The notes: generated from the sequence alone by a model not told the origin. Counted from the first letter of the stretch, positions 40,701-53,200 are shown. The stretch: 64,000 bases of DNA from Lingula anatina (GCF_001039355.2 NW_019775413.1:1494745-1558744), one strand, 5' to 3'. Program-made: numbers and translations.

Positions 40701-41485
40701 TACCTATTTGGAATGCAAGCAGGCTGTTTGAAATTGTATGTGGTATGATGATAAAGCGGCAAATATTTTCTAAAGAGATGAAAACTTTTTTCTATCGAAA
40801 AGGCATTTGACCCTTCATACAGCCATGTTCACATGAGTCCTCAGTGTGATCCCTTAAAGTAATGCCTCGTTGGTAGAAAAAATAACAAAACCATTTAACA
40901 TTTCAACATTTCAATATTACACAACGGACAACTAAAACCTATTATTTCCTCTATTTTATGACCTATATAAATATATATATATATATATATTGTTTTAATT
41001 TAGAGCCAATAACATGGTGGAAGACATTCGTAAGACCACCTCGGCAGAGATTGCCACTCTGCAGTTAGCTCTGAAGAAAGCAGAACTAAGGGCACAGAGC
41101 ATAGAAGAGAGTTATGAGCAGAAGGTAGGCTTAAACTGTATTGTATGTCAAAATGATTCAATTACATACACTTATTTATACATGTTGTATTTTGGTACAT
41201 GAATAATTTCTCATTATGTGGATGTTCTATTTACTTTGCATTATGTGTGATCTGATTATGATGTATTTTTGTCCCTATAATGCCACTCATTAATGAAGAT
41301 AGTTTCATGCATTTTAATGTGTGTCATTTGCTGTTGATAATGAGTCTGCATCTTCATGCCTTAAGTATTACAAAACTGTGATTGGAAGTAAAATATGTAT
41401 CTTTAAAATTTTACAGGTGAGAGAAAATAAAGAGCTAGCAGCCATCTGTGATGAACTTATAGCGAAAGTAGGCGGCTCAAACTAA
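19673..41485 (+). CDS. TACC: TACC, transforming acidic coiled-coil protein
   Basis: Shared coding exons, all in frame: 22977-23206, 25090-26232, 31665-31731, 32538-32820, 34543-34598, 35895-35970, 36677-36719, 36978-37152, 38128-38349, 39089-39184, 39359-39558, 39750-39793, 40097-40245, 40532-40638, 41004-41124 and 41417-41485 (stop). Alternative first exons precede them (own entries). With the start at 20981 the protein is 1,083 aa. Order of parts: VHFETP leader; nine SDP repeats (about 258-475); a basic segment (exon at 31665); an acidic [10 protein letters not shown] exon; the TACC-family motif [18 protein letters not shown] (about 652-670); and a coiled-coil TACC domain from about 855 to the end, closing with CDELIAKVG as in human TACC1. 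TACC proteins recruit XMAP215/chTOG to centrosomes and microtubule plus ends and are Aurora A targets. An invertebrate would be expected to have a single orthologue of vertebrate TACC1-3. The 3' UTR runs to a poly(A) signal at 42533. Confidence 0.93.
20974..21151 (+). CDS. TACC: TACC alternative first coding exon B
   Basis: An acceptor TTTTAG ends at 20973, and an ATG at 20981 (A at -3) opens 57 codons that end AAG|GTAATG in phase 0, in frame with the exon at 22977. The protein start MSLDAF recalls the MSL start of human TACC3. The acceptor suggests a 5' UTR exon upstream. Confidence 0.65.
22512..22613 (+). CDS. TACC: TACC alternative first coding exon C (MGAENSKE start)
   Basis: An ATG in a strong context (A at -3, G at +4) opens 34 codons and ends CCC|GTGAGT in phase 0, in frame with 22977. 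It encodes a Lys/Glu/Val-rich peptide built on the repeated core VKPEK. The start, Met-Gly followed by Ser at position 6 and Lys at 7, fits an N-myristoylation signal. The reading frame could also be a cassette exon using an AG at 22522-22523, though no pyrimidine tract precedes it. Confidence 0.5.
25055..25089 (+). CDS. TACC: TACC alternative start extending the SDP exon
   Basis: An ATG at 25055 (A at -3) reads in frame through the acceptor at 25088-25089 straight into the 1.1 kb exon, adding [12 protein letters not shown]. That short hydrophobic and aromatic start gives a 961 aa isoform if a promoter lies in the preceding intron. Vertebrate TACC1 and TACC2 are known for multiple promoters. 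The evidence here is only frame continuity across a splice acceptor. Confidence 0.4.
25461..26114 (+). repeat. TACC: Nine tandem SDP repeats inside a TACC exon
   Basis: The exon encodes nine consecutive units of about 23 residues with the pattern FDENxDPFxTKSKxxxSPPK. Units are strongly conserved at FDEN, DPF/NPF, TKSK and SPPK, and are similar at the DNA level too. This matches the SDP (Ser-Asp-Pro) repeats known in TACC proteins. Each unit ends in an SPPK proline-directed phosphorylation site; the last-but-one has SPPN. A diverged tenth copy of the DPF core ([10 protein letters not shown]) sits alone in the exon at 32538. Confidence 0.9.
26415..28800 (+). repeat. 2.4 kb near-identical duplication, copy 1
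   Basis: This segment is repeated, with only scattered substitutions and small indels, at 29179-31558. It lies wholly within the TACC intron between exons ending 26232 and starting 31665. It contains short open frames (26460 and 27478) that recur in copy 2, but no splice-framed exon. Confidence 0.95.
28801..29178. other. Unique insert between the two copies, ending in a single N
   Basis: About 377 bp present only after copy 1, ending at a lone N (29178) exactly where copy 2 begins. It contains CAAGATGGCCGCCA and four AGGTCA-like half-sites (29123-29160). It may be a mobile-element fragment or a haplotype-specific insertion joined by the assembler. Confidence 0.7.
29179..31558 (+). repeat. 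2.4 kb near-identical duplication, copy 2
   Basis: Second copy of the segment at 26415-28800. After 31558 the sequence continues uniquely into the next TACC exon at 31665, so this copy is the one joined to the 3' part of the gene. Confidence 0.95.
39359..41485 (+). CDS. TACC: TACC domain exons (C-terminal coiled coil)
   Basis: Six exons encode an almost continuous heptad-rich helix rich in Glu, Lys, Gln and Leu. Family-diagnostic pieces appear in order: [52 protein letters not shown] and CDELIAKVG. This is the part of TACC proteins that dimerises and binds chTOG/XMAP215. Confidence 0.93.
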
Positions 41486-42532
41486 AACTGAAGTCTTGCC
41501 AATGTGACCAGGTGATAGATAAGCTGGTAAAAAAACTGGCAGAAAGCTCAGAAAAAAAAGAGAGAGGGATGGAAAGGACTGCATTGCAGATTGATAAAAC
41601 TGGAATAAATTTGACCAATTGGGAAAAATTGAATTAAACCAGCCAGGGATATTTTCTGTGAGGCGAAAGAAATTGGTGAATGTCTTCACCAGATAGGATT
41701 TCCAATATTCAATGGCAGGATATGAAGGAATTTATCTGAGTAAAAAAAAAAAGAAAAGAAAACTGACAACAGATGTAATTAGTTGTCTAGACAAAGATGT
41801 GGAAATATATATTTTTTTCGTTTTCTTGATGATTTAATACAACTTTAACCTTTCTGTACAAAGAAAGCTGTATAATTTAAATTGATAGTTTATGTCACAA
41901 ATGTTACTACAAAAATTGTATAGCATGTGTACAAACTTGGTTTGAGAAATGTTACTGTGTGAAGGAGAAATACTGAACACTTCACTTGGTTTATCTCTGT
42001 AAACTGAATATGTACTACACTTCAAAATTATCATTGAAGTACTGGTTAAGCTTTGTGGCACCTATGGTAGAATATTATTGAGGGTTTGAAGAACAATTAT
42101 ACAATTCCTGTTTTGTGAACGTTTTCCATATGTGGGGAATTTATCAATTAAATTTAACTGCAGAATGGGATAAATGCATTCTCTCATATCTTGTGTATTG
42201 GGATTTAGAAGTGGTTTACTATCGAAGACATTTTAGAAAATCCAGGACGGCAAGTTATTGGCACCATTGAACACATTTTCGTAGATTTTAGTCATAAGCC
42301 TCATTTTGCAAATATACATATATACATATTGATTAAATATTTGACCATTTCATTAAGTGGTGTGATATCAGGTCGAGTATAAGTGATTGTGATGTGTTGA
42401 CTGCCCAGTCGTAGAATGTACTAGTAACTAGTGTGATGAAACTGGATCTGGTACTGCAATTTTGAAAGGTTATTGTTGGATGAATTGCATGCACAGAAAC
42501 TAGGAATGTTGAATAATTTTATGTACAGTTAC

Positions 42533-42538
42533 AATAAA
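42533..42538 (+). terminator. TACC poly(A) signal AATAAA
   Basis: Canonical AATAAA about 1.05 kb after the TACC stop codon. The oppositely oriented TCERG1 signal is 200 bp further right. Confidence 0.55.
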
Positions 42539-42737
42539 TGAAATAGTGAAGCAAAATTTGCAAACCTTCAGTTTTTTCTTTTTGTAGTTGTACTAAAAGC
42601 TTTGCAAAATTGTGACAGGTGGGTTTTACTGCTTAGAATAGGGTTCTTAATGGCATTTCATAAAACTTGCAGCAATACCTGTGTCACATCCTGAAATTCC
42701 TCAAAGACTAATATCCATTAGCATGTGAAATAAGAAT

Positions 42738-42743
42738 TTTATT
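42738..42743 (-). terminator. TCERG1 poly(A) signal (AATAAA on minus strand)
   Basis: TTTATT on the plus strand, 321 bp beyond the TCERG1 stop codon. The two genes therefore converge with only a short spacer between their 3' ends. Confidence 0.5.
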
Positions 42744-43063
42744 GTTCATACACTTTCTCTACAGTTATAAATTCTTACTAAAAACTAGCAGTAAAACGAT
42801 TACAGATGTTTAAAATAAACATTACAATTAGTCTTTCGAGGTTACATCCTTTGGAAACTTCATTTTGCTGTTCATCTGATTAAACTTTAACCATGATTCG
42901 CTCTTTCTAAATATCACTACAAGTACTGACAAATGGGCTTAGAGTTTTCCAAGACGGACATCAAATGTTTCCTTTTTTTCCAAATGATTAAAAAAAAGTG
43001 TCCCAACAGACAGAATCAGTTGTGGCAAACGTCAACGCAATGCCCGAGGTGGAACCTCTGAAC

Positions 43064-46000
43064 CTATTTCCTTCTAGAGGGCTCACTGGCTGTGGGTGGG
43101 GGTGGCGGGCCTTTGCGTTCCAAGTCCTCAATGTAAGCCACTATCATTTTCTTCCTCTCATCTGGATCACAGTCCAGGACCAGGTAACGCTTGTCATTCT
43201 GAAACATTCGAGGGAAGAGGAACATGTTACACAGATTTATCTCACATAAACATGGTGCCTGGGATTATGCGAAAGCAGATTGGTGATTTTCTACAAAAAT
43301 CTGAAATTAGTAACCAGATAACTTGGACACCATTTTTGATATAAATAAGTCGAAGATTGCATCAAAATCAAGTCTTCCTGAGATTTTTAGGACATTTCTA
43401 CCATGTCAAAGACTAGACCTGCGATTTTCACCATGAACTATGAAATGTCACCATAAAAGTTGGCACAAAAGCATAAGGGCTACAGAGTTGAACATGTTCT
43501 GCCTACCTCTAGGACAGCTGCAACATCTTTAAGATGGCCATCACCTTCTTCAATTAATTTCTTGGACCTAGAATATATACAAATTATGATATTACATCAT
43601 CTACACAGTGCCTCAGCAGGAGCAACTGAAAAGAGTAAAAATACAATTTTTCTTTTCAACTTACAATTGTCAATTTATTTACAACACCATAATCCATCAC
43701 AATTACCAAAGTATTTATTTCTTTTTCATTCATGTATCTTTTTCTATTTACACAAACATCCATCACATTTTTTAAAACTCACTTGTGTGTAATAATCTTG
43801 CACTCTTTCAGCAGCTCTCTAAAATCAGTCTTTGCCTGGACATACTTCTCGTGGATAAATTCACAAAATTCCCTTTCCCGCTTCTAAAATATAAAATGTG
43901 CAAAAACATCATGACAGTGCTTTATAGAAAACTTTTTGATGGGACATAATGAAAAATTTTTAATCTTTAGGCTCTACTTTGAGAACAAGAGTTAAAGAGA
44001 AAACTTGTCTGTACCTACCCTATCACTGGAAGAAAACTTTGTATATCTGGGATCCTCCTTGATCAATTTCTTCACTTCCTTCCAGGTGGACGATAAGTTG
44101 ACCTTGAAGAAATAGGAATAAAAATCATCATCAACTGTATAAAAATGTGTAACACATTTCCCATGTTAAAACAATATAACTAACTACAAGTATGAACTGT
44201 GATCTGTCATTACAAGATAATAATATATGAAATTCATTTTTACATTCAATAATTCCATCTTTATACCTCAGTGGTTTCATCCAACAGCTTATGAAACATC
44301 TCCTTATTCTTCTTATTCAAAGCTTCAATGTGTTGTTCAAATATCTTCTCTTTTTCATCACGTTCAATGGATTCACAATCCTCCCATCTATGATCTTTCC
44401 TCAGTGTCTTCCTGGCATCTCTCCAAGACACGTCCGAGTTGCGAACCTATGTAAAAACAGAAAAAGAGAGAAATCATAAAATATGGCATTCACAAATAGT
44501 AGGATGACTCAAAGTACCTTTTGTAGTAATCATTCAAAATCAAACTTCACCCTCAAATAACGTACAATATCAGTTTTCTCTCATAAATATGGCAATATCT
44601 AAACTTCTTAAGTTGTGATAACTTGATCCATTTTGTGACCAAATAACAACATAAATTACAAACTTTGTCTTACCAAGTCCGACAGCAAAGCTTTGAAACT
44701 CTGCACTGATTCATCCCTTTTATGTTGCTCTCTTTCCTTGTCGCGTTCTCGCAGGGACGAGGATAGGGTTTTCTGAACTTCTTCCTCACGTTTTCTAATG
44801 CTGGCTTCAACTCTTTCCTGCTTTTCCCTTTTTTCCCTTTCTTCCTCATCAGATTCCTGCAAGAAGACGTGGTCACATTTGTTTAAGGTTGTGCCAAGAT
44901 TATCCATTACAAAAACAGGGCTGTGCTTTTTTAACTCCACAAAATAAAACAAGACATCATGATTCAAAAGTTCACTTGGAGTACCTAAAATACTCACCTC
45001 TTCCAGGGTTTTGACATAGTCCCTGAACCAATCTTCTCTACGAGAACTGCTGTCTATTGCTTTATAACGAGGATCTGACTCAATTTTCTTCTTGGTCTCA
45101 CTCCAACGTGAGCGAGAGTCAATTTCCGTGGTTTCTTTCAGGAGCTGGATATAGTCAGCCTTGAGCTGAAAAATGGGGAAATTGTGTTAGAAAGGATATA
45201 AAATCACCCTATCTGCTAAACCTGAAATGGATTATAATTAGTTAAGTACTGTCCCTGTGTTGAAAAAGAGGTAGGAAGGGGTTGGAATTGTTCAAGAAAT
45301 TTTGACACAAGAAAACTGTGTTCTCCTCCGCAGCGCAAACAAATCTGATTAACGTGCTTTTATTAATCAGATCTGTAATCTGACCAAAGTGTCATCTGCA
45401 TTTTCCTGCAGACTTCTCGACTTTCAGCCAACACTGCAGAGATGTGGCCAAATATTACCATTTTTAGGATCACACAGAGACAATCATTTTGAAACCAATC
45501 ATAAATAGAACATTTGCCAGAACAACAGCCAGAGATCTGAAAAGGAAGAGCTTCTTATAAGCTGCCCATTTATAACAATGGTCCCTGCATAACAAGAGTC
45601 ACAAGGTAAAGCACTTGTGATATGAAGAAGAGAAATGAAAAAATGGTGGCGTAAGATTTATAATAGATTGCTGTATAAAAGTTACATTTTATGTCCATTT
45701 TTTTTTACCTCACTACAACAAAGTGTTTAACTATTATAATCATGTTTTAACTTATATGGTGAGTATTACAATCTAAACTGCTAACGCTTACTTTAATTCT
45801 TCTTGTTAAGATGTAAAATAAAGTATTGCTAAGAAAAATATTATAAAAGTATTTATATATTTTAGATTAAACAATCTTTATGTAGCCATTATATTTTTAT
45901 GAACCCATTGGCAGTTCACCTAGGTTCCAGATGACTACCTGCAAGCTAACAGATAGTAATGTATAAAACGGCAAACCTAAAACATTTTTGGAAATTCACA

Positions 46001-48590
46001 ATATGAAATCATGGGGCTAGATGCCCTCACTACAAACCCCAGCTTTTTAACATCTAATAGAAAATCACATTTCTTTTTAAAACTTCGTTTTCCATTTCAA
46101 GGCAAAAATTCAAAGGTAGCCCCCCCCATCCCCCTTAAAGTAGACATATTTGAAACTTGCAGCAGCCATCTGCAACATCTCTAGTGGAACATGATACAAC
46201 CAGTCATTTTATCAGAATATCTCTACAATTCTAATTGCATAAAAACTTCTTTTTAATCATCCAGGAATACAAATACACATAAATTACCATAACTTCGTCT
46301 CATCTATAGCTGTTGCGAATTGATCAAAATGTTTGCTTTGTTCCAAATCTTACAAGTGGCGAGTTCCACTTCAAGACTTTGAACTCTTTTAATTCATCAA
46401 CACCCATTTTTTTCTTCAGAAAACAAACCAAATTGCATTAAACTTTAGACGCTTAAGATGAAATGAAGTTGAATAACAAAGAAAATTTCAAAAAAAGCAC
46501 CCACACTGTGCACGTATCAAAAGTATCAAATTTCCCATTTAATGATATCAAAATACTACTCAACCTTACAAATACACTAGTGTGCATTATGTCATGACCA
46601 TTTTATCAAAACAATTCAGGAAAAATATACTACTTAGATAACACAAAATACCGGTATGTATCAACCTTTATCGGCAATTATTGCATCTGAGCTTTCAAAG
46701 TGGCTTGCTGTGTTATTTGCAATGCACGCCTTCACAAAATGATGGCTGATTTCAACTGCCTTCGCCTAACAACTGTATGGTGCTCTTCGGTTTGAAAAGG
46801 TATAGGAATAGGCTGGCATTAGCTAAGAATGAATGCTGATGAAGGAATTTAGGCAAAAAATTATGCTAATAACTGTATTATTAAGAAAATGAAATTACTG
46901 TAAAATTATGTACCCTTTTACTTAAAACAGAATTTACTTTATCTAAAATCTTGGAATTTACTTTTAACTGTGCTGTTGTATAAAAATAATACAAATGAAA
47001 AAAATGTAAAATGATAAATCTCTTTACTAAATTTTATACATGTATTGCAATTACACTCTGAAAAGTATTCAAATGCTGAAACAACAGATGTCAACAATAA
47101 ACTTTAAAAAGACAAATATATATTAAGTCAGATTTATATCTACATAGCAAGTATTAAATCAAAGCAACAAATTTTTATGTAGGCCTACATATTCCTGAAT
47201 ATGAGCATAGTGTTATATTCATCGATAATTAAAAATTCCAAATTAAAAAAAGAATACAATTTGAAAATGTTTTGGAATTCATTTTTGTTAATATGATTTT
47301 TGCAAATATTTCAAGAATATGTGAATCTACTCCGACAGTCTGAAACAAATTCTATTCATTAGTTACAATATTTTAATGTGCAAAAGTGATTCATTTAATT
47401 CAAAACATACAAATGTTTTACTTCAAAGTATTACACTATTCATACAGATCTTATTAAATTTATAATGATCCAAAACTGAGTTGTCCGTTACAGCAAATAC
47501 GCTTAATGGTCATCTAATAAACGTGTAATTCATACATTTCAACTGTCGACATTACTTTTCAAGTTATAATTCATACATTTCAACTGTAAACATTACCTTA
47601 CAAGTTTCTAGTAGGTAAAATATAAAATAATTTAACCATTTCTCACAAAAAAAGTTGACCTGTCACCTGTCCCTACCTTTTCCTTTTGGTATGATTTTTC
47701 TTCTTTCTCCCTCTTTCTTTGATCAGCCACATAATCACTGAATAGTGCCTCTCTCTCCCTCATCTTCTCTATTCCTTTGAATCTCTCATCTTTCCCATAC
47801 TTTGAAGCAAAGTCACTGAAGGAAGATCTGAAATAGAAGCAAAAGGACAAACAGATAAGTTAATATCACTTGGATTCCCAAATAAATCCAATCTAACTGT
47901 AAACTGGTCCCATTTACCTGAATATTGTCAAGACAAAAATGAAATTAAGAAAACCATTGACATTTTCTTTTTTTAAACTTACTTTCCATGCAGTTTAGCT
48001 TCCTCTAGTAGTTGCCTGAAAAGTTCCTTTTTCTCCTTCAGCTTGTTCCTCTTCTCGCGTCGCTCCTCTTCTGCACGCTCCTTCACATACTGGTCGAACA
48101 CCTGTTTCCTCTCCTTGGATGTTAACAACAAGTAGCGAGGGTCAAACACTATCTTGTGAAGCTCCTTTTCCCATGTGGAAAATGCAGAAACCTGGAAACA
48201 AGCACAGTATTAATTCTGAATTTCACTTGTTGTTTCACCCAATATAAACAGACGATATCTATAAGGCTCTATAATGATTTGTTGTGAAAAGGGCCAATGG
48301 TTCAATAAGAAATGAAATGACATATGTCCTAGATAATATAACCACATTAATGACGTAGGCTTCTGGAAAAATGTGTAAACCAATCAGACAAAAAACTGGT
48401 ATCAGTGCTCACCTCCTTTTCTGCCAGCATGTCTCTAAATTGCTTCATCCTGATCTCCAGTGGAATGATGGCTCTCTCCCTGGCAGCTTTCACCTCGGCC
48501 TCAATGGCTGCCTCCTTTCCAGCATCTATCTTCTTTGGTTCTTTCTCCTGTTTCACAGGCACTTGCTCCTGTGGCTCCTCCTTCTCGACT
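43064..48590 (-). CDS. TCERG1: TCERG1 six-FF-domain region
   Basis: Six FF domains run to the C-terminus. FF1 starts at [13 protein letters not shown]2 at [12 protein letters not shown]3 at [12 protein letters not shown]4 at [12 protein letters not shown]5 at [10 protein letters not shown] and FF6 at [10 protein letters not shown]. Most domains are split over two exons near their middle. The count and spacing match vertebrate TCERG1. Confidence 0.9.
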
Positions 48591-51500
48591 CTGAGAGCAA
48601 ATTTCCACTTTTAAATCTTTTTTTAAAATTATATTTGAATTTTTTAAACTTTCCTTTTCACTTTCAGAATTCTTGAAAAGCTAAAAAAAATATGTTATTG
48701 AACTCAGTTACTTACTTTTTCTTCTTTGATTTTGGTTCTTCCTCATTTGATTCTGACTTCTGCTTTTTGCCTATGGAAAAGAGCAGATTAAATATCAGCC
48801 TATCAGTTCATAAGGTAGTATTAACAAACTCATTCATCTATCAGAGTGAGAGAAAGCAATTAACTATACCATTTCTCCATAATTTGTTTAAAAGATTTTA
48901 TCTTTTCACCTAAAACAAATACCCATCAAAAGATTAAGAATACAACAAACTGGTGCTCAGTTTAACTGAATGTGACTCACTCAGTTCATCACAATACATA
49001 CGACAAGTTTCACAAATGGAAAAAATACTCTTACTTAATGATGCATCCCCTTTGCCAGCATCAGACTCATCTGGGGGCCCTTGAATCATTTTTTCCACGT
49101 CTTGTCTTCCCTGCAGGTCCTCTGGTACCTCCCAAACAGACTGTCTCTGACTGGGGTTGTAGAAAAACACCCGACCATCACCAGTCCAAACAACACACCT
49201 GGAACATCAAAAGCAATGTCAAGCATCAAAGCCTCAATCTGAAAGTCACTGGTTTGATTATGATGTGAGAGTATTGTGTGGAAGTATTGCGAAGATCCAT
49301 TTACTCCCAAATTTATACCTATTAGGTGCAAGTTAAAAAACCTATTATTCAAATCCCCATCTTTAGCCAATCCTGAGTTTCTTCACTGTTAAATATATTA
49401 TTTAACAGTGCAGACTAAAAAGGGAATATTTCGCAATCTTACCAAGGTGTTCCAGGGACAGGGGTGCTGGAAATGGGCTTGGCTTTCTCTGCAGCTTTCT
49501 GTTCCTCTGTCATAGTCTCTTCTTCCTCCTCCTTCTAGGAAGAACAGGGCCAATTAAAACTTCAAATTTAAATAACATGCTACAATAATCACATGATAAC
49601 TACAATGATATAACCTCCCCCCAAAAATAAAATAAAAATAAATGATATTCTTTTCAGACCTCTTCTGATCTTTCCTCTTCTTGGCTCTCCTCAGCCTCCA
49701 TGGCCGTCTCAACTTCCTGACCTCCATTCATAGCCACCATCTCCTGACCACCATTAGTCTGGACTGTCGTCTGCTCAGGGGTTGCTGCAGCAGCTGCTGG
49801 GGCGGCTTGAGCAGCGGCATTTTGGGATTCTGAAACAAGAAACAAGTGCAATACAATCAGTCTCAGAATGCATTTGATGAGAGTTTTTTTTTTTTTCCTT
49901 ATAAAATCTTGAAAACAAATTTCAAAGTAGACAAAGTTATAATTCCACAATGACATTTTGTAAATTCACATTTTAGAAATTTACAAGGGCATAACAAATA
50001 ACATTCCTCATCAACATTAGCTCAAACATTTATCATTCTTTACCTTCCCAGTCTTGCAACGCCTTTGGTTTTTCCCAAGTAGACTCAGATGTGCGAGAGT
50101 TGTAAAAATAGGACCGACCATCAGTTGTTTTGTGTTCAGACCATTCTGCAACCTCTGGTGGCTTCTGAGCCTAACAGGAATAATAGCAAATGTATGTTGA
50201 AATATATATATATAATGCAACAACTGCTTGGGCTGCATTATCTGAATGATCCTTTAAAAACTCTTGTAACTTTTGCCCAGACAAAATCAGACAAAGCAGC
50301 TAATCTCAAGTATACAGAAGATGTAAAGTGTTGAAAATTAACTGTATTGTACACATGTGATAAACCTGCATTTTATTTACCTGTGGCTGTCCTTGCCCTG
50401 GTGGTGGCTGCTGCATCATGGGGTGACCAAACCCTGGGGGTGGCATCATTCCAGGGTTAAACCCAGGAGGAAACATACCTTGAAGGAGGAAAAGAACACT
50501 TACCAGTACTTTTCAATTTTTATTCCTTACTATATTAAATTCTGACACAGAAATTTCATACTAAGAACCTCTAAAATATCTCCAGAAGTATGTGTCTTAC
50601 ATCTTATTTTCAGTGTTTTTTTTTTTCATACCAACACATCTGACTTGTTACCTCAGTGAGAAAAATAGCATAACAATAAACAAGTGTACTCTCTTAACAG
50701 ACAACTAAACATCTACTTACAGTGAAAAACAGTACTGAATGAAAATTAGTAGTAGTATAGTAGTATAGGTAAAGGAAAGTATTTTACCTGGAGGTGGCAT
50801 CCCAGGTGGCCCCCCAGGTCTCATCATGCCAGGCCCACCTGGTCCTCCCATAGGTGGAAACCCAGGAGGGGGAAAGCCATGTCCATGAGGTGGGGCATTG
50901 GTCTGGTCACTGGCCTGGTGGGGTGGAACTTGCTGCTGGTCAGATACATGACCTGGGGTACCAGGCTGAGCTGGAAAAATAAAACAGAGCTTCTCTGAAC
51001 CAAATCACTCTAAAAGAAGTTAACCTATAGGGTGTCATGTTATCAATATATCAGTACTTAGAACTAAAATTGGGAATTGATTAAGTTGTTAATTTATTAG
51101 CTTATTTAAGATTGGGAAATGATTAAGCCATTGATTTACTAGTTTTTCATAAAGTCCAGATGAGGGTTTGAAAATTTTTCACACAGGTAATGACCAAAAG
51201 CTCTCTCTCAAAAAAATCCCAATTTTGAGTTGTGAACATCAGTTTTAATAGTGTCCATATCAATGGTTCCCCCACCTTGTGCTATGGTAGTATCAGCTGC
51301 AGTGCTGGTAGCCCCTGACTGCTGTGTTGCAGTAGCAGCAGGCTGTGCTGTACTGCCTTGCTGAGCTTGCTGTGCCATACTTTCCACTTCTGTCTGCGTG
51401 ATGATTTTCACTCCCTCTGGCTTGGTCCATGCAGACTCCCTAGTCCTGGCATTGTAGTAGTAGACCTTGAAATGAAATAATTAAATGTAAAAACTTAACT

Positions 51501-53200
51501 ATCAACTATATTATCCAAATGATATACAGAATAGTACAGCATGGTTAAGCAACCTATTTTTTATCTGTTGACATAAACTAATGAATTTTTTTCAATCATA
51601 CTTGATACTGAACCCATTTTCCATAAGTCAGTCACAAAGACTCATATATTTTTCATACCTTTCCTTCTGGTGTCTTATTTTCCACCCACAGTTCTTGTGA
51701 ACCATCAGCATTTTGTTGGTTCTCCTGTCCACTGTTCTGGTCCCCTCCAGACCCAAACCCTGGTGGCGGCACTGAGAAGTTTGGAGGTGGAACGCCTGGT
51801 GGTGGCATCATGGGAGGAGGCCCCTACAAGATAAAAAAGAGCGTAATTTTGTCTTCATAGTCCCTTTTTTTTTATTCAATTGTGTTTTGGTGTAAGATAT
51901 TCCTGCATACTTTCCCCTTATTTTTCACAATTTTCAAAATAATTCTACAACAGCACCAATTTAAATGCTTTTAATTTTACCTGTATTCAATAATTATATA
52001 ACCTAGCTTAAAGGGATAATAACTCTTCATTTTGGCCCAAAAATGAATTTTCCTGGAGTAAACAACAATTTTCCCATACTTACCAATGGGTAATGAATCC
52101 ATTTTTACATTCAAAGTTAGTCCCTGGTTTTTTCTAAAAAGTTTTTTTTTTTTTTATAATCTCTTAAGAGATTATAACAGAGTATAGGCATCAATGGAGG
52201 TCACGTGGTCTAAAGACAAGCTCAGATATTGGAATAATAGCTATAACTGCCATTTTTGTGGTAAAACAGAATATACTATATTTCTATGAGTTGTTCACAA
52301 TGTTTTTATTGTGAAATATAGATGTCATAAAAGAGTTATTATCCCTTTAAGTTTCTCAGCGAATATATATAAACCATACCATGCCATGTGGTGGCATCCT
52401 CGGTGGTCCCATGCCGGGTGGGTGCATGCCCGGTGGTGGTGGCATCCCTGGGGGTGGAGGTGGACCCATCCCTGGAGGATGTCCCATTCCTGGTGGAGGT
52501 CCATAATGGTCAAATGGAGGTCTTCCAAAGGGGGGCCTGGGTGGGGGCCTCATACCTGGGGGTGGAGGTCCTCTCATGTGAGGGGGAGGTGGCCCTCTCA
52601 TGTGTGGACCTGGGGGCCCTCGGAAACGTGGTGGAGGAGGCCCTCTTCCAAATGGTGGCGGCCTGCATTAGAAAAAAGTTCTTATGCTAGTAAAGTTCAT
52701 TTCTTATATTTTTATGTCATTTCAACCAATCAAAATCAGTATTCCTTGCATTTGAAAAAAAAAATCTTAGGAAAATTAATTTCTTTTATTTCATGACATT
52801 TCAATGAATCAAAATCAATAATCCTCATACTGCCTGCACCATAATATTATGGCTCTTTTGAAGTTAATTACATTGCATTTCTCAAAGAGAATTCATAACT
52901 TTTGTTTTCCTTGAAATCAAATGCAATTTTCTTATTCAAAAATCAGAAAATGAAATGAGACAACAATTTAAATCAGCTTATTTAAAATCCCGGCCCCTGG
53001 GATTTTAATTTTTATGCCTTTTCATTGAGGTGTGGGGAAAATGACTTTTTGCCATACCTTGGTCCCCTAAAGAAACCTCTCCCCCTTGTTGGATTAGTTG
53101 GGTATCTGTTGATCTTAATATCGTCCATCCTATTGTCACTGTGCATGTCTTGATCCTCATTTTGCATGTTATGCGGCTGCGGCTCCTCTGACTCCGCCAT
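43064..53200 (-). CDS. TCERG1: TCERG1 (CA150), transcription elongation and splicing regulator
   Basis: Twenty-one coding exons on the minus strand: 53200-53058, 52662-52380, 51823-51659, 51465-51276, 50970-50788, 50478-50381, 50170-50044, 49829-49660, 49534-49443, 49198-49035, 48770-48716, 48590-48413, 48191-47983, 47827-47677, 45165-44998, 44856-44674, 44446-44267, 44102-44019, 43883-43783, 43567-43507 and 43198-43064. All join in frame to 1,039 aa (human about 1,098). Domain order: a Pro/Met/Gly-rich N-terminus; WW1 at about 184-214 ([17 protein letters not shown]); WW2 at about 359-392; WW3 at about 484-515 ([16 protein letters not shown]); a Lys-rich segment (SKKKK) near 550; six FF domains from about 605 to 1025; and a tail [15 protein letters not shown] nearly identical to human. 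The protein is nuclear: WW domains bind splicing factors and FF domains bind the phosphorylated RNA polymerase II tail. The Gln-Ala repeat of the human protein is not present. A 2.5 kb intron (45166-47676) shows nothing else. Confidence 0.96.
49035..51823 (-). CDS. TCERG1: TCERG1 WW-domain region
   Basis: WW1 is split between exons 51823-51659 and 51465-51276, with the intron falling just before [15 protein letters not shown]2 is whole within 50170-50044 ([17 protein letters not shown]). WW3 starts at the 49534-49443 exon junction and lies in 49198-49035. Both signature Trp residues and the central aromatic cluster are intact in each. Confidence 0.92.

Noticed and set aside
49086-49370. 94-codon minus-strand frame over the TCERG1 WW3 exon
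   Set aside because: Wrong frame; the WW3 frame in the same exon matches the family throughout.
52311-52796. 161-codon plus-strand frame rich in Trp, His and Arg
   Set aside because: Antisense of the Pro/Met/Gly-rich exon of TCERG1.
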